Below, piece by piece: positions 42,783 through 55,313 of a stretch of 64,000 nt of DNA. Under the pieces are notes generated by a model that saw only the letters and a program-made list of their open reading frames with translations, did no database searches and was not told the DNA's origin. Every line of letters starts with the position of its first letter. Position 1 is the stretch's first letter. The DNA comes from Massariosphaeria phaeospora (taxonomy: Eukaryota; Ascomycota; Dothideomycetes; Pleosporales), in contig JAADJZ010000010.1 of the NCBI GenBank assembly GCA_011032825.1, positions 186,001 to 250,000 of the forward strand, read 5' to 3'. Position numbers and translations under genes: made by a program.

Positions 42783-43558
42783 TTAGTTCACTGATTTCAG
42801 TTCAGCCACGGCACCTCCCCCAGCAAAATACGTTTCTGTCACAACATTAAGTACCAGTTCTATCTTGCGTGAATTTGCAGTCAGTGTATGTATGAATGTA
42901 GATGGAGACTGTAATAGTCATATTTCTTTCCCCAACAATCAGGTACATCGCTGGCGCCATGCATCGCCATTGAAGTTATATCCTAGCCAAAGAAAGATAA
43001 AAGATAACTATCACCGTCCAGTCTCTGCACTTCACTACAAAGTCACGCAAAAATAAAACTATTACACAATAACCGTAACAGTTCAGTTCAGTTCAGGTTC
43101 CGATGCGCCACGCTAGGTACTGCACTGTACTGTACGCCTACTACCCCTTGCCTCTGCAAGCCCCGCATACACAACACCTAGTATACTATACTAGATACCA
43201 TAGCGCTTTGTGAAGGACACACACCGGTAGAAAGAACCATCTACACATGTCCTACAACCGCCTAGGTCATCAAAAGAAATCACCCGATGTCCGTCTTCAG
43301 TATTACGAGCAAGGAATCCTGCCAGGGTGTGTGTGTGTGATGGGCAGGCGCACGCCTGTGCTGGCTGCATTGGTAGGTATCTTTACAAGAAAGAGAAACG
43401 GAGAACTAAAACCCAAGAACTCTAGCTCCCTCCAGCTTGTCCAATATGCACTGATGAAAAACATCCCAGAGTCCAAAAAACACCTTGTACTTGTACAAAT
43501 TTGCCGTCTCAATGCCCGGCGGTAAACGTATCCGGCGGATGCGAGGGAGCGTGCCCAT

Positions 43559-46500
43559 TCACACCGGCACACCCCCTTCTTCTTCATCTTCATCTTCATC
43601 CTCTTCCATCACATCCCCATCCCCAACAAGCACACCCCCCTCCCTCACCGCATCCTCATCCACCCCCTCCCCCTCCCCACCCACAGCAACGCCATGCATC
43701 CTGTCCTCCACGGCGTCCCCGCCCGTCACCAACACCCCACCGCCCACCCTCAACGCCTCGACCTTCGCCTTCGTCATCTCATACACATACTGGCCCAAAT
43801 GCTCCACGCCCTCCATAACCGCCGCGTCCTGCGCCCGCACGTCATCCGCGACGCGGCGCCGCGTCTCCCCGAACAGCTCGTCCGTGACGAGCGCCAGCTG
43901 GTCCGGGCGCGCGAGCAGCATGTCGAAGGCGGGCTTGAGCTCGAAGCAGGATTCGAAGACGGAGCGCCGGCCGAGGATGTAGAGGCCTAGGCGCGCGCGC
44001 GATAGCGCGACGGTGAGGCGCCGGATGTCGCGGAGGTAGCCGATGGAGCGGGTGCGCACGAGCGAGAGGATGATGTCTGGGGGGAGGGAGGTTAGTCGAG
44101 GTAGGGGGTAGGGGGGAGGTGAAGGGGGGACTTACAATCGTTTTGCTCGCCTTGGTACTTGTCTACGGTGGCAACAATGCGGGGCAGGCCGAAGAGCTTG
44201 TTGGTTTGGCAGCGGTGGGCCAGGACGTCTTTGATGAGGGCGCGCTGGCCGGCGTATGTGGTCAAGATGCTGATTTTGTGCGCGGGATACCCGAGCAGGC
44301 GCATGTACATGAACAGCGCAACCGCGTACTCAGCCTCGCCTAGATTCTGGATGAAGTGCGGCGTTGGCTCCATCTCGCCCTTGCCCTTGTAGTCCGGCAC
44401 GTTGACGAACTGGTACTCGTGCCTGAAGCCCGGATTCGCAGTCTGGAACTCCGTCTTCTGCAGCACCGCGGCCAGCGTCGACAGCTTCGGATACCGCCAC
44501 TTGTACAGTTCGGCGATGGACGGTCTGGCTCGACCCTGCTGGTCTAGCATAATCGTGGGCACGCCCAGCCGCACCAGTCTCAAGAACAGACTCTGCTCGA
44601 GATTCGCATACTGTCTGAACGCCAGGTTCTGGATGATGGGCGAGTTCTGCAAGTGGTCGCCGCAGAGCACGATGCGCTGGAGAGGCAGTTCACCGTTCTG
44701 CGGATTCTGCAGCGCAAGCGGGATGAAATTTTCGATCTCGGTGATCTGGGCTGCTTCTTCCATGATGACGTTGTCGTAATGGAAGCCTAGCGACGCAATC
44801 TCTTGTCGCCGCATCGCTGCGTGTGTCGAAGTCATGGCAACGATCCGCGCCTCTTTCACGAGCAAGTAGTTCGCTTTGTCGCGCGGATTCCGCAAAATCT
44901 CGAAAGGACGGATGTCCTCGAGTTCAGCAAAGATCTTCTTGACATGGTGGTAGCAGCCTTCCACGACATCGACAATCTGCTCGCGGTCTGCATCTGGAGG
45001 GAAAAGCGGCTGTGGGGCGTTGGCGAAGTACTCTTTGAAAGGGAACTCGGCGATTATTTCATCGACACTGGACTCTGGAGATGAAACACTATCCCAGTAT
45101 TGCGTCCAAGCTGGCTTCACATACGCGGTATTGAAGTAATCAGCTGTCTCGCACGAAGTGCCATGAGCACCAGGCGCACCAAAGTTGTTCGCCAGACGAT
45201 CTACTTCAGCGAGATAGTACTGTCCCCTTTCCAGGAAGGACTCTACTCGGCCATGCTTGCTGTAGCTAACATCAGTCTCGAGGTCTTCCTCGCCGTGGCC
45301 CAAGCGCAGGAGGTGGCGCTCATCGATGTCGAGCGCCACAATCTTCTGGAAGAGCTGGTTGAGCGCCTGATTGCTGTGCGCAACCAGCAGCGTCCGCTGG
45401 TCCGGGAAGTTGTGATATATATTAGATATAATTTGGGTCGCAACGTCCGTCTTTCCGGTACCCGGCGGGCCGACCACAACAGTCAGACCAGGTTGGGTTC
45501 CAGAAGTAATCGCTTCGATTTGAGCAGGGGTGAATCTGACGCTGTTTAACTTGGGCGCATCTGCAGGGTAGGGCCCTGTGTTCGGGGGTTTGTATGTGGA
45601 GACATGCAGAGACTCATGCACAGGCTGTGCAACCTCGACCTGGTCGCGACGCCGCTTCTTCGATGGTTTCGCAGGAACCGAGTCTGGTTCAGCTGCGGGG
45701 AAGTCCACGACGTACGGAGGCCCAAAGGAGGACTGTGCGCTTTCGTGGGGTTCGATAGATTTGCCGGGCAGGGATTCAATCAGGTGTTGCCAGTCCAGGA
45801 AGGTATCACGGAAGTCTATCGAATGCAGGCGGTTGGGAAGCCGGGTATAGGATGCTGAGGTAGGATCGCCAAAGCCAAGGAAGACCTCCTGAAGCCATGA
45901 CGGTGCGGGGATGTCTGAGAGAGCGAGGCGCCGGATGGAATCTAGGACGGGCCGGAAGTTGTTCTCTCGCCCTTTTCGACGTGCGATGAGATTGATGTTC
46001 TCGTAGACGTCAGGCCTTCCCTGAGCGACTCGGTCCATGTCCTCCTGGTATTGCTTTGCATCGATGTTGAGGACGAGTCGTCGCGTTCGTGCTCGCGGTG
46101 GCATGCCATCTTGACGTGCTTGCTCTCGCAGAGGCCGGCCGTTCTCATCCTGCACCTGGACGACCGCCGCACACCTAAGAGTGCGAAGGCCCAGCTGCTC
46201 GCCCGTGTCGTGTTCATCATGGTGACCATTCCGCATGGGTACGTCGTCTTGACCTTCCACCGCGAGCAAGAACACTACGTCGTCCGGCCTGAGAGACTCC
46301 CACTCTTTCCGCACGGGATGCTGAAGACGGCTAACATCCAGGATGACTTCTGCGCGAACATATACGGGATGCTCTTCGCCCACGTTGGATGGAGCGACAT
46401 CCACGATCCCTGGCCTCGATATGGGTATCGACATCTTGGAGAATCCACCAAACTTCGTATTGACGCCTTTGCCCCGAGGCTGCACGCGCTTGGCCACGTC

Positions 46501-48052
46501 TTCCATATCCTTTCGAATACCGTAGAAAGACTCGCACCTGTTCAGGATGAACGACCTCCACAGGAAGTCACCCATCGTCAGATACTGGAGGTTCAATTTG
46601 GGTATCGCGAGCGGCCTCGTCCCAGTATACGACTCGGTCCGTAGGAATGTTGTCTCATACAAGACCTTCTCCGTAGGTAGCACCGACATCTGGCGGATAA
46701 CGTCCTTGAAGGTGGGCCTCTTTTCAACTATTGAGACTAGTGCCTCCGTGAAGAAATCGCGGTCTTGCACGAGGTATGACGACTGCGGGTATTCCGTCCT
46801 CAAACCCACGAGTCTGCACAGCTCTATAAGCTCGGTGTCGTCCAGCACTTGAAGATAATTGCCCAGTTCTTCCCTGTTGCCCACACTGCCGTAGTTTGCA
46901 AGAGCCAATAGTTGAAGCTTTTCCTGAAATCGCGCATAGCCAGTCCGCTGCAGTTTGGCTACCGCATCATAATGCTCTTGATCATACTCCAATTTCGATA
47001 GCTGTTTGCCGGTTTGATCCTCGATTGGGAAGTAGGTGAAGTGGCTCAGGAGGTTGAACAGATCGCGGAACAGCCCGTGGTCTTCGTCGGTGTACATGGG
47101 CGATAGCCTGATCGCTGCGAGCACGTTGAGATCCTGTAGTAGAGTGTTCACATATCTTCTCGTTGGCAGCTGGCTCTGCAGATCCGTGAGTAACTCCAGG
47201 AAACGCTCTCCGTAAGCCAGATTATCCCTGATCTCCTCCCTCGTTTGGCTATTGTACAGCCGGTTCAGGAAGTCTAGCAGCAGAGTGTATAACCAGGAAC
47301 GCTCGAACCGCAGCCTAGCCTTCAGCTCATCGTCGCCAGCATCGAAACGCTTAGAAGTCGCTCGCCATGCTCTCCGTAGCATCTGATGTTTCTCGAAGAG
47401 CTGGTTCCGAATCGCGTCTGAGTGAAGGTTGTGCCATATCGATATGCCGACCAATGACGCGCACTCTTTGCGCACCGGACCGCTGTCCAGGGACTGAAAC
47501 GCGCCGATGACGAAGGATATCAACTGAGTCCGAATCTTGGTAGGCTGTGACGGATCCACGGTCATGGAAAGTATGCGGCGGAAGAAGGACGAAAACTCAG
47601 CGGGCTTGTCTGCGAAGAGTTCTGTGACACATGTTAGCATTCGAGTCTCCTCCAAAGATGCAGAGCTACGCACCCCACGAAGCCAGATTCTCCCTCCTTT
47701 TCACATTGACCATGAGCGCCAACAGCAAGTGATGGTATTTCGACGCATCCTCGGTGAAGCCCGGCCACAGATAGCGCTCCAACAGCTGCAGGTTCTCCAG
47801 CACGAGCAGCGACGAGTAGGCAAAGTCGGCGCTCTCCAGCTCGTCCCATAGCTCTTTCTTGACCACCTCGGGGCGGACCTTCGGCGTCTTCGTGCTGGTC
47901 AGCCAGTTCTTCCGCGCTACCTGCGCGAAGTGGTTCTCGCCGTGGAGGTCGGCGACGGTCGGGCGGGCGTGCAGGTTCCACGCATCGGTCGCATTCGCGG
48001 CAGCCGCGCCGTTCTGGGCGCTGGCAGCTCCTGAATGCTTGATGTCGTCCAT
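43559..48052 (-). CDS. Intron-binding spliceosomal helicase aquarius (Cwf11)
   Basis: Aquarius is an SF1 helicase that contacts the intron upstream of the branch point in the spliceosome. The exons are 48052-47674, 47621-44136 and 44076-43559, with introns of 52 and 59 nt; the 1,460 residues are close to the human protein. The N-terminal armadillo-like region carries LLVLENLQLLERYLWPGF. The helicase core has Walker [12 protein letters not shown] near residues 843-850, VIMEEAAQITEIENFIPLAL as motif II (Upf1-like), LCGDHLQ as motif III, and DKYQGEQNDYIILSLVRT across the second junction. VALSRARLGLYI is motif VI. The C-terminal 60 residues are an Asp/Glu/Gly-rich tail. Its start is 246 bp from a divergent complex I gene. 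Confidence 0.96.
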
Positions 48053-48298
48053 TTCCTCGATTGTTCTTCTTAGGCTCGCGTTTGGGGATTTGAAGGGGCG
48101 CGATGAGGAGCAGGCGCAGGCATTGTTGTCGCAACCCGGAGCTGCAGCAGACGCGCCAAGAGAAAAGTTGACGGGGGATTCGTGGGAGGAACGGGCGCCG
48201 CTCGAGCTTGGGCCACGCGCGGGAGTTGCCGTGTTGAACCTCCCTTCGCTCGTTGCTGCCCTCGACGCCGCCAGACACACGCCCCGCACCACAGCACC
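48053..48298. promoter_or_regulatory. Compact bidirectional promoter, aquarius / complex I subunit
   Basis: Only 246 bp separates the two start codons of divergent genes, so both 5' UTRs and promoters must share this GC-rich stretch. I see no clear TATA box. Confidence 0.6.
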
Positions 48299-49087
48299 AT
48301 GGCGACGCCGAGCACCACCGAGAACTTCACCCAGCCCGTGGTGCCGGACAAGGTGCCCACGGGCGAGTATCCTGTATGCAAATGGCCTCCACAACCTGAC
48401 CAATGGCTTGGGATTGGCTAACAGACCACCACAGCTCATTGACAATGACCCGTACGAACCTCCGCTTCCTCGATTGCTGCCCCGGCTGCTGACGACTGCA
48501 GACATTTCAAGCGCGTAATGGCATACGCTCGGCCCACGGACTGGGCGACCGGCGCTGGAGTCGGAGCCCTCAGTCCCGGCCTGATGCTCTACTGGGAGAA
48601 AGTGTCGCCCTCGTTCGTCGGCAAGGGCGGATTTCCGCCCATCATGCGACTGAGCGCCGCCGTAGGCGTAGCAGGATGCTTCCTGTTCACATACTCGAGA
48701 TCGTGTGGTGCGTCTGGAGCCCTTATCTATGCGATTCTTCTACGTTTCTGCATGGATGCGAGGAATAAGTCCACCCACTAACCATATTGCAACACCACAG
48801 CCCGCTTTTACGGCGCCCGCGAGAACCGCCGCGAGATCGACATGGACATGCGGGAAATGGTCGCCAAGGTCAAGCGCGGCGAGCCCTTGTACGGCAAGTC
48901 GGACGTGTCCGAGTACATGCAGGGTGTTGCGCACCGGAACTCGCGATACGCGTCCACGTTTGCCCACGTTATCCCCTGGCCAAACTTCGTCAACCACCCG
49001 TACCATGGAGTGGACACGGCCAAGTACTATCGGCAAGCGGAGTTGGAGCTGGAGCAAGAACAAGTGGGCAAGGCGGACCGGGCATAG
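48299..49087 (+). CDS. NADH:ubiquinone oxidoreductase 20.9/21 kDa subunit
   Basis: This is an accessory membrane-arm subunit of mitochondrial complex I. The exons are 48299-48373, 48435-48451 (17 nt), 48502-48707 and 48801-49087, with introns of 61, 50 and 93 nt; the total is 194 residues. The microexon supplies LIDNDP, so the spliced sequence reads YPLIDNDPHFKRVMAYARPT, as in the Neurospora 20.9 kDa subunit. Two hydrophobic stretches follow (about residues 45-62 and 78-95). The C-terminal half carries RFYGARENRREIDMDMREMV and ends in a charged helix. Every junction keeps phase, and reading straight through the genome breaks the protein. No mitochondrial presequence is visible, which is usual for this subunit. 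Confidence 0.92.
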
Positions 49088-49334
49088 GAAGTCAGTGTCA
49101 GGAGAAGAAAAGATTCCATTGGGCCAGTTGAACCGGGGTGTATACAACCACGTTAAGGGGCAAAGTTAGGATGTATCAACATGCTTTTCTTATCTTGGTA
49201 TCGTTTGATCTTCCCTCTCACGTGAAACTAAGACAAAAAGCATGAAAATGAACAGATGCAAAGAAGAAAAGCCACGGTTAGTACCATGGATGTTTCGCCG
49301 CCCCAGGACATCACACAATTCTGTCACCCCAATT

Positions 49335-52231
49335 TCAGATCTTCAGCTCACCCATGGAGCTCTTTCTCAAATTGAGCTTCACATCCTCCTGCTCGATGCT
49401 CCTCTCCTTGGTGCAAATCCACGTCGAAGCATACATATTAACCCTGCATCACAGTTAGCCAGCCATCCTCACCACAAGGGAACGCACACCCTCCAGCCAG
49501 TCCTTACTCACCGATCAACACAACTCCCCGGCACCCGACACGCCACCCTCTTACACGCAAACCCCTCCCCCTCAAACACGCCCACATACCACGGCCTCAA
49601 CCCCGCACTCCTCAACATAACCCTCCCCTTAACCTTCAGCGCGCGATTCAGCGCGCGGATCTGCCGCAGCGCCTGCTTGCCCTCGCGCGGAAACCAATCC
49701 ATGCTGTCCATGACCACGACAATCGTCAGCGTGCCGGGCCGCATGCGCGCTATCACCTCGCTGATCTCGTCCGTGTGGATGCGCAGGCCGTGGAAGGCTG
49801 CGGGTCGGCTGAGCTTGAGGTGCGATTTCGGGGACAGGTAGGTGGGGTGTGATGCCGGTGTGTAGTGGCCGAGCAAAGCGAGTAGGTAGTAGTGGTTCGA
49901 GGTGGAGAGTAGCGTGGTGGTGACGACGGGCTCGAAGGTCGCGAGCACGTACTCGTAGACGGCGTGGCCGGACGTGTGGGTGCGGGGCGGCGCGGCGGCC
50001 TGCGGCGTCGTGGCGTCGGCGTCGAAGTCGGCTTGCTTGCGGTAGTCTTCCTCGATCATGTCGCGCTGCGCGGGCGGCACGCCGAGCGCCTTCCACAGCC
50101 ACTTCTCGTTGCCGAGCACCGCCCACGTCAACAACCGCGAATGGAGCACCGTCTTAATGGAGCGGCGCCACACCTCGCGCTGCTCGTTGAGCGTCTGCGC
50201 CGCGCACAGCGTCTGCACTTCGGCGCTCAGGCCCAGCACGCGGAACAGCCAGCCCACGAGCGCGAGCGCGTTGCCCGACCCGCCCGAGTAGTACAAACCC
50301 TTACCCTTACCCTTCGTGCTGAACACGCCCGGCCCGTTCTGCAGCCAGTACTGGAAGGCGGCGCTGGACATGTGCGGGCTCAGCCTGCGGATCAGCAGCG
50401 CGCGGAAGTCGGCGTGGCGGCCCTCGCCGAAGCACTTCCACACGTCGGCGTAGCCGAGCGCGGTGAAGGCCGCGACTTTGAGCTCCAGCAGGTGGTTCTG
50501 CGTCGGGTTGAGGTCGACGGCGTGGATGCGGCGCGGGTTGTCGAGCGCGAAGGAGAGGATGTTGTCGCCCGCGGAGGTGATGGCGAGGATGACGTCGTCG
50601 GGCGTGACTTTCAGCAGGCGGGCGTCGGCGCGGTCGTCTTCCCAGGTGAAGGCGTAGATGTACGAGTTGTTGAAGCGGGTGTGTTTGCGGAGAGACTCGT
50701 CGTAGTGGATGCGCCAGTGGTGGTTTTGGTACCTGGTAGTATCACTATCAGCATACTGTCTAGACGAGCAGTTCTCAACCGGCTTACCATGTCGACGGCA
50801 GAGGCAGACTAGACTGTAAATTCACAATAGCTGATTCGTATGCCTTGGACCGAACCTCGACGTCTGTCTGGACCGGGCCAGTCTGGAGATCCAGCGCCGA
50901 CAGATACGGAGACTCGGTAGCAGCCGCATCGATCTCAGCGAGTTTCGCCGTCGACGTCCCGTGGTGTTTTGAGCAGCCCACCCAGATGTAGTAGGGGAGC
51001 CTGACGCCGAAGAAGTTGTTCCGCGCATTAACGCTGATGACCGTACCGAAGCGATACTCGAGGTAATCCTAGCCCCAATTAGCACTTTGACTGACATCAG
51101 CACTGCAGTGCGAGCAGCTACGCACCCGCCGCGCAGCCTCGAGATTGACGCGATCGATCTCAAACCACGTCCGCCAGAAGACCCTAGAGATCCACATGCA
51201 ATGGCGATCAATAACCCCGCCCGTATAATTGCGGCTCTGATACTCGATCTGGTTCTGCACGTAGAAGTCGACGACGCCAACAAGCCCATTCGAGCTGACC
51301 AGGCTGGAGATGGAGTCGATGACAGGGTAAAACTCAGGAATCATGGAAAGCGCATAGGACATGGTGACGAGCTCAGCGCCGCCGGCATCGGCGTTCTCGT
51401 CGAGATCGCGCACGATCTGGCCTTGCAAGCTCTTTTGCTTGCGCTGGTGGGCTTCGGATTCGTGCTCGTGCAGGCGGAAGGCGCGCGCGTCCTGGCAGAT
51501 GACTTTGACGTTTTGCCAGCCTAGGCGGGTGAAGCGTTTGCGGGCCATTTCGCAGAGACTGGGGGAGAGGTCGACGACATCTGATGTCGGTTAGATACAG
51601 GGGTTTGGAGATATGATGGTGTAGACGTACAAACGGAGCGGAAGAAGTCTGGGACGGACAGAAACTCGCCCATCTGCTCAACACTGGTAAGGCGTTAGTC
51701 TGAGCGTAGACACTGCCGCATGTGGGCGTTTACTTGTGCCCTGTTCCTCCGCCAATCTATGCCCGTTAGTATCAAGCAACTAGAAACCGTCCTTCGAATA
51801 TACTCACATCAACCCAAACCGGTCTCTGAGAAATCAAGCCAACCTCAGCCCGGTGCTTCAACTGCGCAGCCACCAAACCCAGCATATCCTCACGGCCCCG
51901 AAGAAGCCTAGTGCGGGTAGCATCGTACACCTCGGCCTGGGCCTTGTAGAAGCTTTCCTGGTAACTGTCAGGCCCATCTCATTTCTAGTGCAGTGTATGG
52001 ACGGACTAGAGCATCCTGCTGGTTTCCCGTCTCGTCGCCAGTGTGCGGCTTGACGAAGCACGCGTAGAAGAACTTCAAGTAAGCCTGCAGGGTGCTTGGC
52101 TTCTGCTCCGGCTTGCCTTTCGGCACAAGAGCGAGGCCGAAGATTGTCGCGAGGAAGATGCCGATCACACAGAGTGATATGGTCAACAACTGGAAAGGGT
52201 CACGCGGGATGACGGCTGAAAGCGCCGACAT
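49335..52231 (-). CDS. BTA1: Betaine lipid synthase BTA1 (DGTS synthesis)
   Basis: BTA1 makes the phosphorus-free lipid DGTS: a BtaA-type domain moves the 3-amino-3-carboxypropyl group of SAM to diacylglycerol, and a BtaB-type domain methylates the amine three times. Eight exons: 52231-52007, 51957-51808, 51756-51734 (23 nt), 51683-51631 (53 nt), 51580-51126, 51068-50788, 50732-49512 and 49443-49335, giving 838 residues. One membrane segment lies at about 14-37. The methyltransferase motif DIGGGTGHNVEQMGEF is assembled across three exons, followed by VVDLSPSLCEMARKRF. The C-terminal BtaA part begins near HHWRIHYDESL, with DNPRRIHAVDLNPTQNHL, and ends DRVNMYASTWICTKERS in the last exon. The order BtaB-BtaA is the fungal arrangement. 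It probably acts at the endoplasmic reticulum. Confidence 0.95.
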
Positions 52232-53111
52232 GGCTGCGACGAGAGTAGGAACGACTTGGAATCAGAAGAGAACCAACGGAGAAGGAAACGTGAAGGATGC
52301 TGGAGAAACCCTCCTTTGAGTTTATATACAAACAGCTTGAAGTGGGTAGTCCGACTTCGGTTCGTCGTGGCACTACTCCACATGATACCAGCGACCCAAT
52401 GTACACACCAAGCTTAGATTCCAGCAAGGTAAGCTCTGGCAACCAATTGAACCAGGCACATGGTGGGGAGATCGTTGAGCTCTGGAAACGGCGCCAGAAG
52501 CCTTGTCTAGAGGCGACATACAAAGACAGCCTCAGTGGCCTAGAGCAGGATGAGCGTGCCAACCGCCAACAGCGGCTATGCATGGCGAGGGCGTCCGGAG
52601 AATCGCCAGAGATATTGAACCCATGAGGGGACAAAGGTGGAAAAAGGAACCTATCAAGGCGAACTGTAGTTCCCCGTGCGTTGGCGACGTTGGCGTTGAG
52701 GTCTCGCGCCCGCCACAGCGTGTTGTTTGGTGTTTGCCCTGCGACCAATCGGCGGCGTCGTCTCGGCAGCGTGCTAGATGCGCTCAACGACAATGCAGGG
52801 ACCGCCTTCGCACGCCGTTCAGATAAGGTGCGGAGTGTGACTTGCATATGCTGCACTTTTCGTGAGGCCCTGTCCCAGATCCCCTGTGGGCCTCAGGCAA
52901 TGACGCCAGGCTTGAGCGATGCCGGCGTTGCCACGTTCATCATAAGTCATGGATTCCTGTAAATGTCACACAGTATTAGAGGACCCCACTAGCTTCGTAT
53001 CGAGGGCTCGTCAGTTCCCTGTTCGTTGTGCTAAACTTCTATTTATTATGAGTACAGGCGCGGCACCAGTAGCGCACATGCAACCGACACGACACTCCAC
53101 AAGTCGCCCCA
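52232..53111. other. Intergenic, BTA1 promoter region
   Basis: This is BTA1 5' flank and RPT5 3' flank. BTA1 is known to be induced by phosphate starvation in several fungi, but I did not find an unambiguous PHO-type CACGTG/CACGTT site here. No gene is supported. Confidence 0.55.
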
Positions 53112-54670
53112 CTACGCGTAGAAATTGACCGTGTCCTTCTTCTTGGCCTGTAAAAATGGTCAGTGACTGCGGTAAGGCGGGAGGGGGAGGCTTAGAGCTT
53201 ACCTGGACTTCTGATATGGCGTCGACGTAGTGCTCGTGACTGATCTTTGTCTGGCCTAACCGCAGCGCAATCATGCCTGCCTCGACGCACACAGCTTTGA
53301 GTTGTGCGCCACCAAACTCGTCGGTGCTGCGTGCCAGCTCGGGCCAGTTGACACCATCAGCCACTGTCATCTTCCTCGAGTGGATGCGCATGATCTGGGC
53401 GCGCGCGTCTTCGTTCGGCAGCGGGAACTCGATTTTCCTATCCAGACGACCTGATCGGAGCAGAGCAGGATCCAGGACATCAACACGATTCGTAGCTGCG
53501 AGCACCTTGACACGGTCGTCGGAGGCGAAACCATCGAGCTGGTTGAGAAGCTCCAACATGGTTCGCTGCACTTCTCGATCACCGGATTTTTCGGAATCGA
53601 AACGCTTAGTTCCTATGGCATCCAACTCGTCGATAAAGATGATTGAAGGTGCCTTCTCCTTTGCGAGAGCGAAGCAGTCGCGCACGAGCTTGGCGCCGTC
53701 TCCGATGAACATCTGGACGAGCTGAGGTCCGGCGAGTTTGAGGAATGTGGCTTCCGTCTGGGCAGCACAGGCTCGGGCAAGTAGCGTCTTTCCAGTACCA
53801 GGGGGTCCGTACATCAGAGCACCTAAGCAGTGGTTAGCTAGCGTCTGGGAAGGTGATGGACATACAAACCTTTCGGTGCCTTAATGCCAATCTTCTTGAA
53901 CCGCTCTGCCTCCTTCATGGGCCAAACAATGGCTTCCACCAGCTCCTCAATCTGCTTGTCCAGACCACCGACGTCTGTGTACTTCTCCGTCGGCTTCTCG
54001 TCGACCTCCATGGCCTTGACCCTGCTGTCGTATTCGGCAGGTAGCGTGTCGAGTACAAGGTATGAGTCCTTATTCACACCGATAAGATCGCCAGGCTTGA
54101 GCTTCTCGTGATCCACGAGGCCGATGAGGGGAAGGAAGATAGTCTGTCGTGTTGATGTCTTGATGACCGCGGATTTGCCCACCCGGGTGGCGTCCAGGTC
54201 AATGTTTGCGCCTTCTTCAGCAGCCTCTTCCGTGACATCAAGATCCAGTATCTCGACCACATTCCCCACTAAGTATGGTAGTTGTCTGGAGTAAGTCAGT
54301 AAAAAGCCCATCGTTTGCCGCGCCGAGGCCACCCAGGCACGACGGGAAGAAGGAGCTCGTACCTGTTGTTCTCGATCTTGTCGATGTTGTCCTTGATCTT
54401 CTCGTTCATGGATGCCTTCTCGTGCGTGAGCCTCTGGAACTCGCTCTTCATGATCCTCAGGTCATTCTCCAATAACCGCTTCCGCGAGACGATGTCTCGT
54501 GTGCTCGAGTTGAGGATCTCTTCGTCTATGAGCTGCTCCTCCGGCTCCGAGTCCTTCATTTCTGCATCGCCATCCGCCTTTTTGCCATCCTCGCCGTCTT
54601 TCTTCTTCTCGTCCTTCTTGTCTTCCTTCTGCTCACGCTCTAGATCGTCCAGATCCTCGAGTGTTGACAT
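53112..54670 (-). CDS. RPT5: 26S proteasome regulatory ATPase subunit RPT5
   Basis: RPT5 is one of the six AAA ATPases of the 19S base that unfold ubiquitylated substrates. The exons are 54670-54363, 54285-53870, 53822-53203 and 53147-53112 (12 codons including stop), with introns of 77, 47 and 55 nt; the total is 459 residues. The N-terminal 60 residues are charged and disordered, then a coiled coil runs to about residue 103. The OB domain follows. In the AAA domain Walker A is GPPGTGKT at 247-254, Walker B is [12 protein letters not shown], and the arginine-finger region has [14 protein letters not shown]. The last exon encodes the tail ending VNFYA, the HbYX motif that docks into the 20S alpha ring and opens its gate. 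The tail is lost unless the short last exon is recognised. Confidence 0.97.
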
Positions 54671-55232
54671 GGCGGTTGTGGCGGCTGTGGACGGCTAAGT
54701 AGCGAGTGTTGTTATGTTGTGGGTTGTCCCGTGCGGATAAATAACTCTCGTAGTGGAAGCAGGCTGTTGTGCTGCAAGAGGTAAAGTTGGTGATAATGAT
54801 AGCGAAGCTGTCGGAAGGCAGCTTTGGACTACGAGCGCCGGAGCACTAGCGGCGTCGGAGCTTGGCACACTGCTATGGTCAGTGCGGCTAACTAAGCAAC
54901 CAATCCCCTGCGTTCATCGACACGACGTCTAGAATATCTTGAGACGAGAGTCCATATCATGGAGACTTTATCATGCATTTGTGTAGATAGATGTTTGATT
55001 TTGGGGACACTACAGCTTCAAAAATAAGCCTTAGGATAGGGAGACTGGTATCGTCCATGTTTGACAAGCGTGCCGCTTCAGCTCTAATGACAGTGTTCTG
55101 AGCTAGGCCTAGTGTCTGATACCCACAAATGCTGCCCGTGGTTTTCCACCGCGAAGCACTGTGGAGATTCTCTGCTATACTCAACTACATATATTTTCTA
55201 TCACCCAAAATTTATATATTGTCTTAATAATA

Positions 55233-55304
55233 GGCACCATGGCCTAATGGTAAGGCGTTGCTTTCCGGTGGCAAAGATTGAGGGTTCGAGTCCCTCTGGT
55301 GTCG
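55233..55304 (+). tRNA. tRNA-Arg (anticodon CCG)
   Basis: The 72-nt cloverleaf folds completely without an intron. The acceptor stem is GGCACCA with TGGTGTC (one G-T pair) and discriminator G55304. The D arm is GCCT...AGGC with AATGGTA in the loop. The anticodon stem TTGCT/GGCAA holds loop TTCCGGT, with anticodon CCG at 55265-55267. The T arm is GAGGG-TTCGAGT-CCCTC. CCG reads CGG arginine codons. The D-loop and T-loop sequences supply normal A and B box promoters. Confidence 0.95.
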
Positions 55305-55308
55305 TTTC

Positions 55309-55313
55309 TTTTT
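55309..55313 (+). terminator. RNA polymerase III terminator of tRNA-Arg
   Basis: A run of five T residues begins 4 nt after the mature 3' end of the tRNA, inside TTTCTTTTT. This is the standard Pol III stop signal. Confidence 0.85.

Larger units (their letters stand above)
42554..43558. other. Intergenic with pentanucleotide tracts
   Basis: This lies between convergent genes. Tracts of AGCTC/GAGCT units (42601-42628) and GTTCA units (42766-42782 and 43081-43096) are visible. No gene is supported. Confidence 0.6.
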
